64,000 nucleotides of DNA from positions 27,867,497 to 27,931,496 of the forward strand of contig NC_052666.1 of the NCBI RefSeq assembly GCF_016802725.1, read 5' to 3'. The translations under genes and the position numbers were made by a program. Of the stretch, positions 28,401 through 42,600 are shown piece after piece. The notes under the pieces were generated by a model. It was not told where the DNA came from, searched no databases, and saw only the letters and a list, made by a program, of their open reading frames with translations. This DNA is from Solenopsis invicta (taxonomy: Eukaryota > Arthropoda > Insecta > Hymenoptera > Formicidae). How positions within the stretch are numbered: the first letter of the stretch is position 1; each line of letters starts with the position of its first letter.

Positions 28401-31400
28401 TTCCCGTTAACTTACCGCGATCACATTAAATTGCTCGCGACGGAAGCGGGATTATGTCGCGTGAGATTATTTCTTTGCGACACACGCGTCGAAATTGATT
28501 CTTTTTTCAAAATATTCATCAGCGTATAGATCGAATCATTTTGTAGATTTCAAAATCTCAACTCTCTAAATCTGAATTAGTGAATAATCATTGATCATCA
28601 GTGCCAAGTATGCCACTGGTAATCAGTGATTATCTGAAAAATCAATGAATTTATCGTGTATTTATTAATGACTATTGCGTATTTATTAGTATTTACGAGT
28701 GTATTTATTAATGCACTGATCAATAAGAACTTTTCGTTGACTTTTAGGTTAAAAAAAATCACTGATTTATCAGTGCCAAGTATGCCATTGGATAATCAGT
28801 GATTATCCACTGATTCGGATTTAGACATAAGTTAATTTTCAATCGAGAGAACTACTGCTTTTTAAATCTTTAATAAGGGGAAGGAGAAGAGGGTTTGTTT
28901 TAAACGTTTAAAAAAAGAGTCCTTGGCCCGCTCGTGGTCACAGGGCAAAACTTTAAGAGACTTTAATTTTCTATTAGCCTCAGGCGCTGGAAATTGACCC
29001 TTCATGACACACAAACCGAAATCGTGTGCCGATATCGGAACGCTCTAATAGAATTTCATGCTTATCGACAATTGAACGTGTCAGGGGAACCGAATGGGGA
29101 GGGGGGACAGACGGGGGAGGGGGTCTTTTCTGCCGGACGCAAAGTTCGGTCAGGCGAGGAATTGATAATCAAAGCAACCCCCGCTAAAGATCGATCGGAG
29201 TAGTCCGTTAGATTCGAAGAGCACATTCGACATCTCTTATTAGATAACTAAATATTATTATCTCAAATAAGAAATCCCGGATAAAAAGAGTAGAGAATAG
29301 CAAATTGATTTTCCGCGATTGCAAGTTCAAAATGAATTTCGAAAATTTTATTTGAATTTTATTTAAACTTCACGAGATACTCCCGTAAAAGTTTTTTTTT
29401 TCTTTTTTTTTTAACGCGCAAGCTAGCTGCATCCGCGCGTTTACAATTTTATCAATACAAATTGTATTATTCCTTTCTGACTTGCGTGCAGAGCGTTTCA
29501 ATAAAACAACGCGAAAGTTTTGGCAGCTGAAATAGAAATCCAATTGCTTTCTCGAAATATTTTCGTTCGCATTTTGAATCGCGGCGAAATCACGGCGATC
29601 CTACCCTCTTCGCGCGCTCTTAAGCAAAAAAGGGCGGGGGAAAAAAATGTCATCTTTGACAGAGCAGAATAGAAGTAGTTGCACATATCCTTAAGTGACG
29701 GCGATGCTTCCACGCTAATGAGGAGCGGCGTAATTAGTGAGACTGTCTACCGGGTGGAGTCTTCACAAGAAGGCAGATCCCTCTCGACGCCCTGAGTCGC
29801 TCACTCATCCCTCCGTTCTTCACGCATCCTCGACTCGTACCGCGATGTCTTGCCGGTGCAGAGAAGGGAATTCGTTATCAGTTATCAAAAAAACAAAAGT
29901 TCAACTTTCGTCCTTCCGTGAAAAAAAAAAATGAAAGAGATATCCCTAGTATAATTCAGACGTTTGAAATGGGTGGAGAATTTTCAGCGTGCTGTGTTAT
30001 TTCTGTTTAACTGTACTGCGATTTAATTTTATTTTCCACAGCACATGCGTTAATTTTTAATTAAATTGCACAAGCTATTTTGATGAACCGCGATTTTTCA
30101 GCTCAACCTCAAGTTGGTTTCTCTCTTTTTTTTTTCCGCAAAAAAGCTCGTACGTTTTTCCCGCCCGAGGAAAATAGTTCGCGCGCGAGAAGAGGAATTA
30201 AGGAGATCGACGATGCACGCCGGGCGATGCAAGTTAGTTTTTATTAAAGCCATTCACACAGACACGACTATCGCGCAAACAAAATAGCTGACCCCGGCTC
30301 TCAATGGACTCTGACGAATTTCAGCGAGGGTTCGCGTTCCCGGTGCGGCGGGTGGCGGCGGGTTTTGCGAGGGAGGCAGGGAGGGCGGGAAGGGCCGATT
30401 TAGAGCACAATGCGGCTCAATGCCGAGGAAATTAGCCGCGGCGCTGCCGGTGACGCCCGTCAACCCCATACCACGGAAAACAAGCTTCGTGCCTTATGTC
30501 CCGCCGAAGCACGACGCCCGCTCCGATATTATCGCCCATCGACTAATTTATATCGCGTCAAATATCGTCGCCAATAACTGCGATATACAATCGCCGATAC
30601 GCCGATTGTCGAGATACCGTCCCGTTTCGGTATGATCCAAGTCACTTCACAGTTTCCGATATAGATTATAAAGAACGGAAGATACATTCCAATAATTTGT
30701 ATCATGTACAAATGCGATAGAGACGTCTGTATTAAAATAATCGATCGAAAAGATGATGTAACTCCATTAAAAAAATGAATGCAATTGCGCGTTGCGAGTC
30801 GGTGAATTCATGTAAACAATAATAAAACTTCATTGAGTTTTCTTCCTTTCGATCGTTCTCCCTCGTTCTCGGTATTATTGATATAAAAATATGAGAGAAA
30901 ACGGGAAAGCGAATATCTTAGAAGACATCTCGCATTCTCATATCAAAATATATAATGGAAATAAAATATGAAGTATTTTTCTCATTTAATATCATTTTTT
31001 TCAAATTCAGGATAAAAAATTTTTTGAAACCTTCAATAAAAGTACAAACGTGTAAATCCATAAAAAAAAAAAAAAAAAACATTTGACTCTTCAAGTCTTT
31101 CATTAAATTCAATTTAATAGAAAACAATAGAGAAATGCGAATGTTAAAAACGTAAAAAGTGAATATTAGATAGCGCTGGTCGATATCGAAAAGGCAAAAG
31201 ACATTTATGAATATTATATATGACATAATTAAATATTTGCAGAACTGGTAAATCTCGATAATGTTAGCCGAGTTTCTATTGGCCGTGAAAGCGCGCGTTA
31301 TTAGTAATCGCAATGTGAATCCGACGCTATCGCGAAGCGTAATTCTCGTAACTTTTTTTCTCTCTCTCTCTCTCTTTCTTCCTCTCTCCTCCTCTCTGAA

Positions 31401-32336
31401 AAACCGAGTCAATGGCGATTAAATTTCCGCCTGTCTTTTGGCGTCAAGGATTATCAAACGTTCCTCTCATCGCCGTCTCGAAGCGAGGGTCAAAAGAGAA
31501 CCGTGGACATTGACTGCCTGCCAAGATCCGAGGGATAAGTTCGTCATTGCACGCGTAGGTGAATGGAACCCGTCTTTAATGGGGATCCCATGATGCGCAG
31601 GTAGATAAACGTACCGTGAATAGGCCGCGGGTCTGAATGAATGGTTAAAGAAACGACAGAAGAGAAGACGCGCACCTTTCGTCCTGTCTCCCTTCAGATC
31701 GCGTTTTCTTTCTCTTCCTCTTGTTTAAGAATTCTTCACGCGTGTATAGCACTTACAGCGTTTGATATATCCGTTTTCCGGTTAACGCTGGGAGCTACGT
31801 CGCTGTAATTAATTTTCACGCCAGCTCTCGCGGTCTCGTAAAAACATGCGCACTCACGCTAGAACGCCTCCTCACATGCGTTTGATTAATTTTCGAAAGC
31901 GTAATAGTACTAATTAATCCGAGATTTTGTACAAAATATTTAATTTTTTAGAGGCTTAGACATAGTTTCCCTTTTTAGTGAAAAGCTGTTTCCCGATATA
32001 CTCACACGGAAAAAAAAAACAATTTTTCAAATATATAAAAATTTAACTAGATATAGATTTGAATATAATTTTGTTGGACCATCAAAATAATTATGAAAGA
32101 TGTTTAAGCATGATGAGCAATAATTGCAAAAAGTTTTGACATTCTAGCCATCAGCTCGAGTGTCCTACATAATTATTTTTTAATAACATTATTTTCAAAT
32201 CTCTAGACGCAGCTAAATTTTTAGATATTTTAGCTTTCTTTTGTATGGATAAAAATATAATCATTGATAGCTTTAACGTATTACCTTTCGCAAGAATGAA
32301 GACCGTTTTATAATTCTTTGCTTTTTAAAACAAAGA

Positions 32337-32383
<47 letters not shown>

Positions 32384-32660
32384 CAATTTTGATAGAAATT
32401 TAATATTTACGATATAAAAGAAATATAGTTTCGCTTGGAAAATTGTAGTCGAGCTTAAATGACTGAATGATGTGCGATCTCGCGCCTTCAAGTATTATTA
32501 CGCACACATAGCTAAATATAAGGAATCGAAAGAGTTAAGAGATAATTTTCTAGGGCTTTGCTAGTTCTCGAGATGGACTATATCACCGGAGTCTCTGTCA
32601 CGGTAGCCGTGCAGATCCGGAGACTCGTCTTATATGCCCAGTCTCTACACAATTCGAGCC

Positions 32661-32702
<42 letters not shown>

Positions 32703-35700
32703 ACACGAGTGTTTGCAGTCCACTCGAAACCAGTCCCGGACGAACAGTCGCGCACGTGTGTGCGTACGAACATGCGTGTATGCGTGCGTGCGTGCGTGCG
32801 TGCGTGCTTGCGTGCGTGCGTGCGTGCGTACGTAATATGTGCGGAGAGAGAAAATGGACGAGAGATGAAAGTAGACGAAGATATAACACCGACAGCATCG
32901 CGAGGCCAGAAAGGTTGCTTAATTTGTCTAACGAGGGCTCCCTGCACCTGTCATCTGGACACGGAGATGGACGAGCGGACAAAGTACGACCGTCGACCGA
33001 GCGCCCGTCCCTCCCAGAGAAGATACCGTTTACTTGTTTATTCGCTCGCCTACGTCGTTTCGCTACTTCAACATCGTCAGATTGCGCATACCGGGTTAAT
33101 AATGCATCAACGCGAGCACACGCTTACGTCGAACGTACAATATCTATTAGGACACACGGGAGGCTGGTGCATAGCGATTAATAGTAAATCTGTTGTCTGT
33201 TCTCTCTAAATTCTTTGGAGTGGAGTCTCATTCTAAAAGAGTAAGATTATAATAGATCTCATCTGGTTTATAAGGATAACGAGTGACACACAGTCAATAT
33301 ACATGAAACGATAAATTAATCAAGATTTATCTATCCTTGACAGATAAATGTAAAGGAAAAACGTCAATATCGATTATATTAGTATTTACTCGATTATTCC
33401 CTCTTTGATTTATTAGTTATTCGGTTGATTATATTCCGTATTGACGTATCTCGTGATAATTGAAAAACGTGTTTTTACGAAGTCTCTCTATCGTATCTCT
33501 AAAGTTTCAATGTTCGAGATATTCTGTGTGTCTAATTTTGAATTAATTTTTTTACTTAAATGTCTTTAATATTTAGCCGATTGGAGAATTAAAATTCCCA
33601 GGGACAACTTCAGAATTTCAAGTTTCTAAGTGCTAATAAATAACCTGTTAAAGTAACGCGTCCACGAAGAGGAAAACGCGAGCTTCTCGGCGTTTTTCGC
33701 GGGAAAACCATTTCGTATCCTTGACACTTACTCTCTCGAGGGTTCGCTTCTGTCTGTGCGTGGCATTTACTCCCCTCGGTAAATCAATCACACACGTTCA
33801 TCCTACCCCATATAACGCTTTGTTTTTATGTTCGCGTGTAAAGACGGTGGGCGAGAGGCCAGACGCATAACGAAACACAGAAATGACGTATAAGAAAATA
33901 CGTACGTGTTATGAATAAAAAATAATCATTGTAAAAAAAAAAAAAAAAAACCAATCGGACGGAAAATGAAATATCAAACGGATTAATAAATCAACCATGA
34001 ATTATTAAGTAAACAAGTGGAACTAAACAAGTATTCTCACTTTCGAGATAATCGAAGATAATTTATCAAAGCAAACTTTATTTCTATATACATCTCTCTG
34101 TCGTAAGAATTCTCATCTCAGAGGTAAATAAAGATCGAATGATCATCTTTTAATATTGGCTGGATCGTTTAGAATTGCGTAACATCATAATACGGCAATT
34201 GTGATTTTGCAGTGACTCTCATTCTCAAAATATTTTCAATAGTTCAAGCAATAAATTATTTCTCAATAAAAGTGTCGATCAAAATCATTAGAGAAAACAT
34301 TTTCTATCATTTCCGCGCGTATTCTGGGTATTACATTTTTTTTTTTTTTTTCGTGCGAAACGAGCGTATCGAGGAACGCAGCCAAAGAGATGGGAGAAGA
34401 GCTCGGGGGGAGTGCGATGCATAAAAGGGGACGGACGACGGTAGGCACGTTCGCTAATTGGATAATTACGGAGTGCGCCGCGTTTGTTTTATAATTGGGC
34501 GAAACCGGGGAACCGTCGCTGCCTCGACGTGCCAAACAACAAAACGGCCGGAGTCACGCTCTACGTGACGAACTACCCTCGGAGCTAATCCAGGAGCCGA
34601 GGGTCCCTCGCACCCCCTCTCGTCCCTTCTCCGCGATCATCCCACCCCCGCAGGCTTGTGCTTTCGAGCCCTCCGCGCCAGCCAACGTCAACCACCCTTC
34701 GACTCGCCGCCGATTCATCGTTTGTCCACCTACCAACGGTTCACCACCGCCCACCTTCGTGACACGGGCGACGCGACGTGGGGCAACTCGTCGAGCCCAC
34801 TTCCCCTCCCCCCACCCTTCCCCTCCAATTTTACGAAGAGAGATAAAATAGAATATAATTCAGATCTTGATTATTCGACATTTCTTTCGATATCATTTTG
34901 AGAAAATCTCATCTTTCTACATCGAGGTATTCTGAGGGAAGACAAATTTTTTTTACATTAAAAGGTAAAATTTAGAAGGTCAACTGTGGGGAGAAATTAA
35001 TTATTTCTTCAATCGCGATAAGGGAATAACAAGAGCGATTTTTCGAGACTCGATCTAAATAATCTCATTACCGATGACTTCCTTTCACAACCGTAATTAA
35101 AGAATAAAATAAAAAAAATACGCCTTGACAACCGACGTGGAATAAGACAAAAACCTCCGCTCGATCTCGCCGTCAAATACGAAGAAGTCGCGTGCACGCG
35201 CTTTAATTCGACTCTTTTAATCTCGGCATTGTCAGAGGAACAAGGGGTAAAACAAGTAAGTAGTAGGAGAAACTGGTCTCAGTTAGAAAACGATTGACTG
35301 ACTGACTGACTGACTGATTGCGAAACGTTCTCTCGTTAGGGTCGCAACGCAAGCCCTTCCCGACCCTTCAATTCAATCCCTTCCTCGTTCGGCATTTCGG
35401 TCCCAGCGTAAACACGTCTCGCGCGTACATCACCTAGCTCACGTCAAAAATCCTAGATCCCGATATCTAAACGCAATAAGCAATAATAAAGAGAAAAATA
35501 TTCGACGTGTGATCACTTACGAGAAAAGACGCGACTGCGAGCATTAACCGTTTCACAATCGCCTCTATCTTAAAAATATTCATTTATTAACTTTTACGAT
35601 TTTGTTCATTTGAGAATCTTTATTTTAATAGTATTAATTAATTATACTAATGTTAATATACATTTTTTTTCGTATACGTAACTTTGTGCTTTAATTTTAA

Positions 35701-36585
35701 TTAAAACTGGAAATGAGAATCGAAACAGTTATGTCAACGATTACTTAAAGCATTTCAAAGGTATTTTTCATTATTTTTTTCGCCCTTCACATCATAATTT
35801 CTATATATCTCATAGACGGTATAACTAACTTCTGACGCGAGATGCATGCATACAAAAATAAGATGACTCACCATGAAATTGAAGATATAAATTCGTTGGT
35901 GGAGGAATATTTGCATAAGCCGCATTAGCTTGCCTGTTGTTATGGCTGTTCATATGATGGCTGTAAAAAAATACGATTTTTGTTAAAATGCTTTGTCTCA
36001 CTAATGTCTAAATTTGCGCAACAATAGATAAATAATAGAATATTTCATTTCAAAGAAATTACATTTTTAATTCAAAAAGATTAACATACGTATTAAATAC
36101 TATTTTACAGAAATTTTCTAATAGGTTACAAATTTCATTATAAAAAATTTGAAAAACATCGTAAACTATCTCAAATTTACCCTAGAGTGTTATTCATCTT
36201 TTTCTTGTACTAACACTCCAAGTGAAAATTCATCCACAAAATTAAGAATTCTTTTAGGAATTTTTTTGACACTGTTTTCTTCTTATACAGATAAGTTGTT
36301 ACAATACCTTAATTAATTTAATGTAAACATTATTTTATTTGTGAACGCTAATTTAACGTAAACAAAATCTTATTAAGTATTATTTTAAGCTATCAAAATT
36401 TCCATAAAAATTGTGTTTGTAAATTTAGATTAGTACTGGAATGAAAATTCACCCACGGTAGAGAAAAGCACTGCAGAGTTAAAGAAACTGTCCTTAAATT
36501 TGCGCTACGATAAAAACTAATTGCAAATTGTTCCCATCATTTTTATTGTAAATATGTTTTAAGCATCTTTCTTCGTTTGGAACAA

Positions 36586-36624
<39 letters not shown>

Positions 36625-39600
36625 GAGGAAAATATAGATGGCAAGATATTTACTAGTAAAAATATACAACAGCAAGCAACGATTAATACTTACTCGAGCA
36701 TTCTGTGCCCTGCCTGTCCTAATGAAGCCGACTGAGTAGACCGAGTGAAGCCGATCTGCGGCGTCCACTGGCCCCCGTTCTTGCGATTCATAGCTTCAAA
36801 GTCTTGTGGTTTCAGAACACGCGGCGGTTCTTTGGCGCCCTTTAGTTTACGAGCGAGGAAAGTGTAATTGCTACCAAACTGAGGATCCTTGAACTTGATA
36901 CTATAAACCAACAAAAAGGTACGTTCAGACTTTTCTCTATCTCTCATCGTGAATAACAGAAGATAATTATGTTCAGAACACGCTTAGTATGCTTCGTTGT
37001 CATTCTGTTCTTTATACGTACATTAGACGCAAAATAGACAAAATGACGAAAATAAAATGCGTTTTTAATACGAGCTATTGATTTGTTTTAAGGATATTTG
37101 CGTACAAATGTATACGAACCAGTACACTTTGTTGTTCCTAACTGGCAAACCTCTCACGGGTGAGGGCAACGTGCCTCCGTCGCTCACATTGTCGTCCGAT
37201 AGGAGCACAGTACCACGCATTCCGTTTACACTTATCTCGACCTCCTTATCGAACCCTATGCAATTCGTGTATAGACCTTTTATGAAATCATAACCCTTGT
37301 TCCCTATTCCGACGTACAGCCTGTCGTCACCGCGAACGTTTCTCTTCTCTAAAAATGGAAACGCAACAGTGATGAAAGTAAAAACGTATGATATACGTGC
37401 ATATATACATATATGTATTACAATTATATCCTCAATTTTAACTTGAAAATACCTGTAAATATAACCTTTCCCGAGATAATTAAGACAAAAACTTAGAGCG
37501 GCGGGGAGGTAAAAATGTATCTTTTCGTACCTCTGAAGTTATCAGGGGAATGTATCGTACAAAGTCACGTGATCCAATTCAAATTTTGCGTTCTTCTAAC
37601 GTCGTGAACTTAGTTCTTGAAATTCGAATTTTCACCTCGAGAAGGCGCGAAATTTGAATTGGATTTAGTTCACGTTATTTTGTTACCGACAAGATATTAA
37701 AAATATTTGATCCTCGGTAAATTTTCGCGTTCAGGAGCAATACGGGGATTTCTGTGATAATTCAGATACAAATATCTAAAATATACTATATATGAACGAT
37801 ATAAATCTAAATAATTTTTTTATAATTTTTACTTTTTAATGCAATATTATATTCAGGTAAAGTATTATTATCGATTAATTTATTTTATAGATAAGAACTG
37901 CTTAGGTGTGGGTATATATAAGCGAAATATCTAATAATCATAAAATTAATACTATCTTATGAGCTAATTTTCCAAATATTGGTAGTTACTAAATTAGTAA
38001 GATAGTCGATCTTAAGTTAAAAATCAATTGTATCACTCACTTTCTGCTTCTGTTAAACTGTCGTAATATGGCGCCAAAGCCTTGAATAATCTTTTCTCAT
38101 CAACGAACGGAAGCAAAGCTACGCCTTGCCAAGCAAACTTCTTTCCATTCAAGTCGATTTTAAAATCTTCTGGATAAAAATCAATGATCTGAGATTTCTG
38201 TAAATAAAATAAAAATAAGTTATGAAACAAGTAATCTACTAAAAGTAAATTTACTAAAGCACTAGAAGTTATTTAATTCAATTTTGTATATATTAATATA
38301 TAGTTAATTTTATAATAATTATTCTTTAGCATTTTATTTTATTTGTATTTATATCCTTTCTTTCCATTCTTTTTATTTATCAATAATTACATTTACTTCA
38401 AATTTCATTTGAAAGAAAAAAGTACTAAAAAGAAAAAATATATAAAGAAATTAGCATATATCAGTTATTGAGCTAAAATGGACTTTATTGGAGCTATGTG
38501 TGCACTTACCTTAAGATTTCAAGTTTATTAAAAAAGACAAAGTTTTTTTATTTTAAAATGTTATTTTTCTCAGACAAGTAACGAGAGCAATAATAGTTTG
38601 CCAAATCTTTTATTATTAATAATTTAATAATTAATTAAATTAATTATTAATTAAATTATTTAAAATAGATGTACATCGTTCTTTTCCTTTTTTTCTAATC
38701 GTAATAAAAGTATACATACGGGATCCGTCATTAACTTCGCCCATGGTTCAGGTACATGTTTTCGGCTAGCAGCAGGAAATACACCCATTAATTGTTCTAA
38801 TGGTCGAAACTGTAACAAAAACATTATTAAATCATGGTATAAACGCACAATTATATAAAATAAACGCTTACAAAAACCATGTAATACTTACTGGTACAGT
38901 GTTCTTCTCAAATTCTGTAGAAAGACCACCAATATTAATAAAGTCACTTGCAAATGGCGCGTAATGATATGGAAAATACCATCGCCAAGATGCACAGCCT
39001 TGATAATAATATCGCAAGACCCAACATAAACCTCGTACGTATTGTAAAGCAACATTGTTTCTATAAGCAAAAAAAATATAACTATAGTATCAATATCAGA
39101 TCACACACAAATCTTCATAAAATAAGTTTTATTAATAAAAAAATTTACATATAAAAATTGTTCATTATTACCTAAATGCGAAATTATCAGGAGATACATC
39201 GAATTTAGATTCATAGTATCGATCTTTAAAACCATCCTCCCAAAGTCGCACCTCGTCGTGCGCCTGGTCATCGTCCGAGTTATCTTGCTTACATTCATCA
39301 TGTTTACGCTTTTGTCCTCTATTACCAGTATTCTGATAATAGAAAAAAAACGGAAAATTAAAAATATAAGTTACAAATGTCTATGTACATATAGCGCGCG
39401 TGTATTAAACACCCTTGAAAGTTTATGAGTGTGTAATATTTATTGTGTCAAAGAAAATTTAATACCTCGGGTGTTAGCATGCTTTCTAAAGCACTATTAG
39501 CGTTCGTACTTTGGGCAGCATTTGTATTATAATTTCTACCCATTACACGCATTTTAAAAGCTTCATGACGTGCATCTTCTATGGTTTTAGGTTTTATCCC

Positions 39601-42600
39601 TTGTCCAAGAGCCTACAAAGATTATAATATATGTATGTCTTGACAATCATATGCTATGTATATATCACTATCACAAAATAATAAATGTCTAGTAATAAAT
39701 TTTTTCTTAGCAACACTTGAATTAAGCTATCAGTTTTCAGAAACTGTATTTAGACAATTTTTAATAAAATTAATTTGAATATCAATTTAATGTAGTTTTT
39801 CATAATATAAAATGTCTAATATAAATTTGAAATCTTACATTGGGTGCAAATTGACCCGCAGGAATCCACGTTGGTTTAAAATTACTAATAATTTCGTTTC
39901 TTTTCTTTTTGTCTTTTTCACGTTGTCTAAAAGCCAATTCATTTTGTTGCCTCTTCTTAAAGATCTCATCTTCTACATCACCAAGATCTGACATTATCAA
40001 TTGTACACGATCTAAATTAACGTCGCCGCTATCTGTCAAAAAACCCTATAAATAATTAAAAAAAATTATTTTCTGTAAAAAAATATTTGCTCTAATTTTA
40101 TATATATATATATATATAAAATAGACATTTTCATACATTTACAAAATTTAAAGATAAACATAAATCAAATTAATAATTGCAAATAGATATAAAAGATAAT
40201 TAAAGCTTTAATCTAAAAATAATCAACGGAGATAATCTAACATAAATTAATTGCTTTATATAATATAAAAAAGTCTATCAAATATATTTCAACTCCATCA
40301 AATATTTAATAATTATACAAAGTATAAGAGAGTATAAGTTTTTACTATAATCAGAGCAAATAAAAGTATAAATTCTATAATTATAAATTCTTTATTTTGT
40401 TTTGTAAAAAATATTACGTACTCCTGTTTTATATACTGCTTTTTTGTACAAAGCAACAAGTCTGTCAATCGCGCCCTCTCTAATTTCCAGAGAAGGAAGG
40501 TGAGGTAAAAAATCATTTCCTACGAAGAAACACATAAACACCCAATCATCGACAGCTCGCTCAAAATCATATTTGAACGGCAGATTTGGCATGTACAATT
40601 CTCTTTCTAAATATTCTCTGAGAACATTTAATCGTACAAATATGAACAGACATTCGGATCCGAACGTGTTCTCCTCTGGTCTCTGGTTCGGCTCCGCGCC
40701 TGTACAGTCACGCATTTCATGCCCTAACTGGCCACATATATCACATGGCTTTGGCTTATTCGGTTTAAATTCTTCACGAATAATAGTAAAATTAGGTTCG
40801 TGCGTAGCAAGACCTAACATAATTAAATCGGCGTCCGCTCCACATAAAACATGTTGCGTATTAGGATCGTGATCGGGTTGCGCTATAACATAAAAAAAGC
40901 CAAAATTTTTCATTTCCACTGAAGCTCTGTACTATAATATAAAATAATGTAATATAAATTACATTATTGTACTGTAATATAAAATAATATTATGTACAAA
41001 CTTACCCCTTTGTCGTCGTATAAAATCCATTATTTTATGTTCTCCTTCACCAGGAACATTGGCATCACTTAAAATTACTTGAATATTCCTCCAACCTGGA
41101 TCATTATTCAAACGCTCATGAATGTAGTAATGCAAGCATGCCGATAATCTTGCCATAAACGGTGTGCCCTGGAATATATGAAGATTTTGATGTATATACA
41201 GTGTAATTTTATAATTTATTCAAGTTTATTAATGTTTTATAAAATTAATTGATAACAGTGATATTTTCCCATTTTATTTAGAAAGATACAAACAAGTTTC
41301 AATCTCAAATAAATTACGTTTTATTTCATTAAACAGATATTAGTAATAATAAATAATATAAATAAAATTTATATATTTAATTCAAATATTTTTATACTTT
41401 TATATTTTATTTTATTAAATTTTGTTGTTACAAACCGGTGTGATACAATTACTGTCGAAATGTGCTTCCTTCGGTTTTTCTGGAGGCAAAGATGCACCTT
41501 TAAGAGTCAGTTCGGATCGTATTCTTTCTATTTCATCAATCTTTTCCATTGTCTCTTTAGACGCACGAAATCGTCGAGATCTTTGTTGATTCATTTTAGC
41601 TCTGGGTGCCTGGATAGCAATGTATTGTATATTATAACCTTATTATTAATTGTATTTTTCTCTATTTCTTATATGTAAAAATACTTACGACCCCATCAAT
41701 CGCCATGTAAAGCAACTTTCTCGGTCTCACGATACGAAATAATCTGTCGATACACTCAAAAATGGCCTCCATCATTTCATCTTCATCCTTGGGAGCTGGC
41801 CTATATTTCACACAAGTATAAGATTTGTATAAACAATTTGTCAAAGTCCATAAATTATTTGCAACATCTTGTTTAGACTCACTTATCCTCAGGATGTGTA
41901 CAAGGATGTATTATGCCGTTCATATCAAGGTACAAATTATCAAATTCCACCCCATTTGGATTTGGGTCTGCTGAATTCACAGGAATGCATGTTCCGTCTG
42001 CAGATATTGGCTAGGAATATAAAGTACCAAAATTTTAATCTCACAAATGATTGTATTATATATGATATCACTGAAACAATTTGCTAAATTTTGGCAATAA
42101 ACTTTATTTATCTTAAACGTGAAAAATTCAAATAATTATAGGTTCAGAAACACATCTTCTTCAAGCTATAATCATTTCTAAATTATATATTTGTAGAAAT
42201 ATTTGGTATTTTAATTAAGCATAAACATTTTATGTTATATATGTACAAACTTTATTGAATATTTGAATATTGATAAACAAGAATATGATAGATTTATTTT
42301 TGATTATATTAAATCACAAAAAACAACAAAAAGGATAAAAGCAAAGAGTATACACTATATGTAAATATGGCTTTCAATTCTAAATAAATTCTCTAAGAGA
42401 TAAAGAATTTTTATAGTTATATTAATAATAAGAAAAAACCTTTAGTAGTATATTAATTTATGGTTTCTAATATTAAAAATAAGATATAAAACTTATTTAT
42501 ATAAAAATAATAGAAAAATGTTTATATTAGATATTATATAAAAGGAAACAAATGGAGGAATATTATAATCGTTCTGGAAAGCTTTAGAAATTAGTCGTGA

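Larger units (their letters stand above)
13802..35871 (-). other. XRN2: Giant (22 kb) intron of XRN2 between coding exons 15 and 16
   Basis: The donor is GTGAGT after exon 15 and the acceptor is a pyrimidine-rich TTTTCCAG before exon 16, with phases matching across the gap. All other XRN2 introns are below about 900 nt. The intron contains no ORF with recognisable similarity on either strand. It holds GC-rich islands (roughly 14.0-14.6, 15.2-16.0, 18.1-19.0, 20.2-22.5, 23.5-26.9, 28.0-28.5, 29.8-30.6, 32.5-33.2 and 34.4-34.9 kb) separated by AT-rich DNA, plus MITEs, microsatellites and poly(A/T) runs. A nested noncoding RNA or a regulatory role is possible but not shown. Confidence 0.9.

Noticed and set aside
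32558..33209. Two overlapping plus-strand ORFs of 191 and 207 codons
   Set aside because: Both are held open by CTG and TGCG repeats that give polycysteine or polyalanine; the two frames cannot both be real and neither has a domain.
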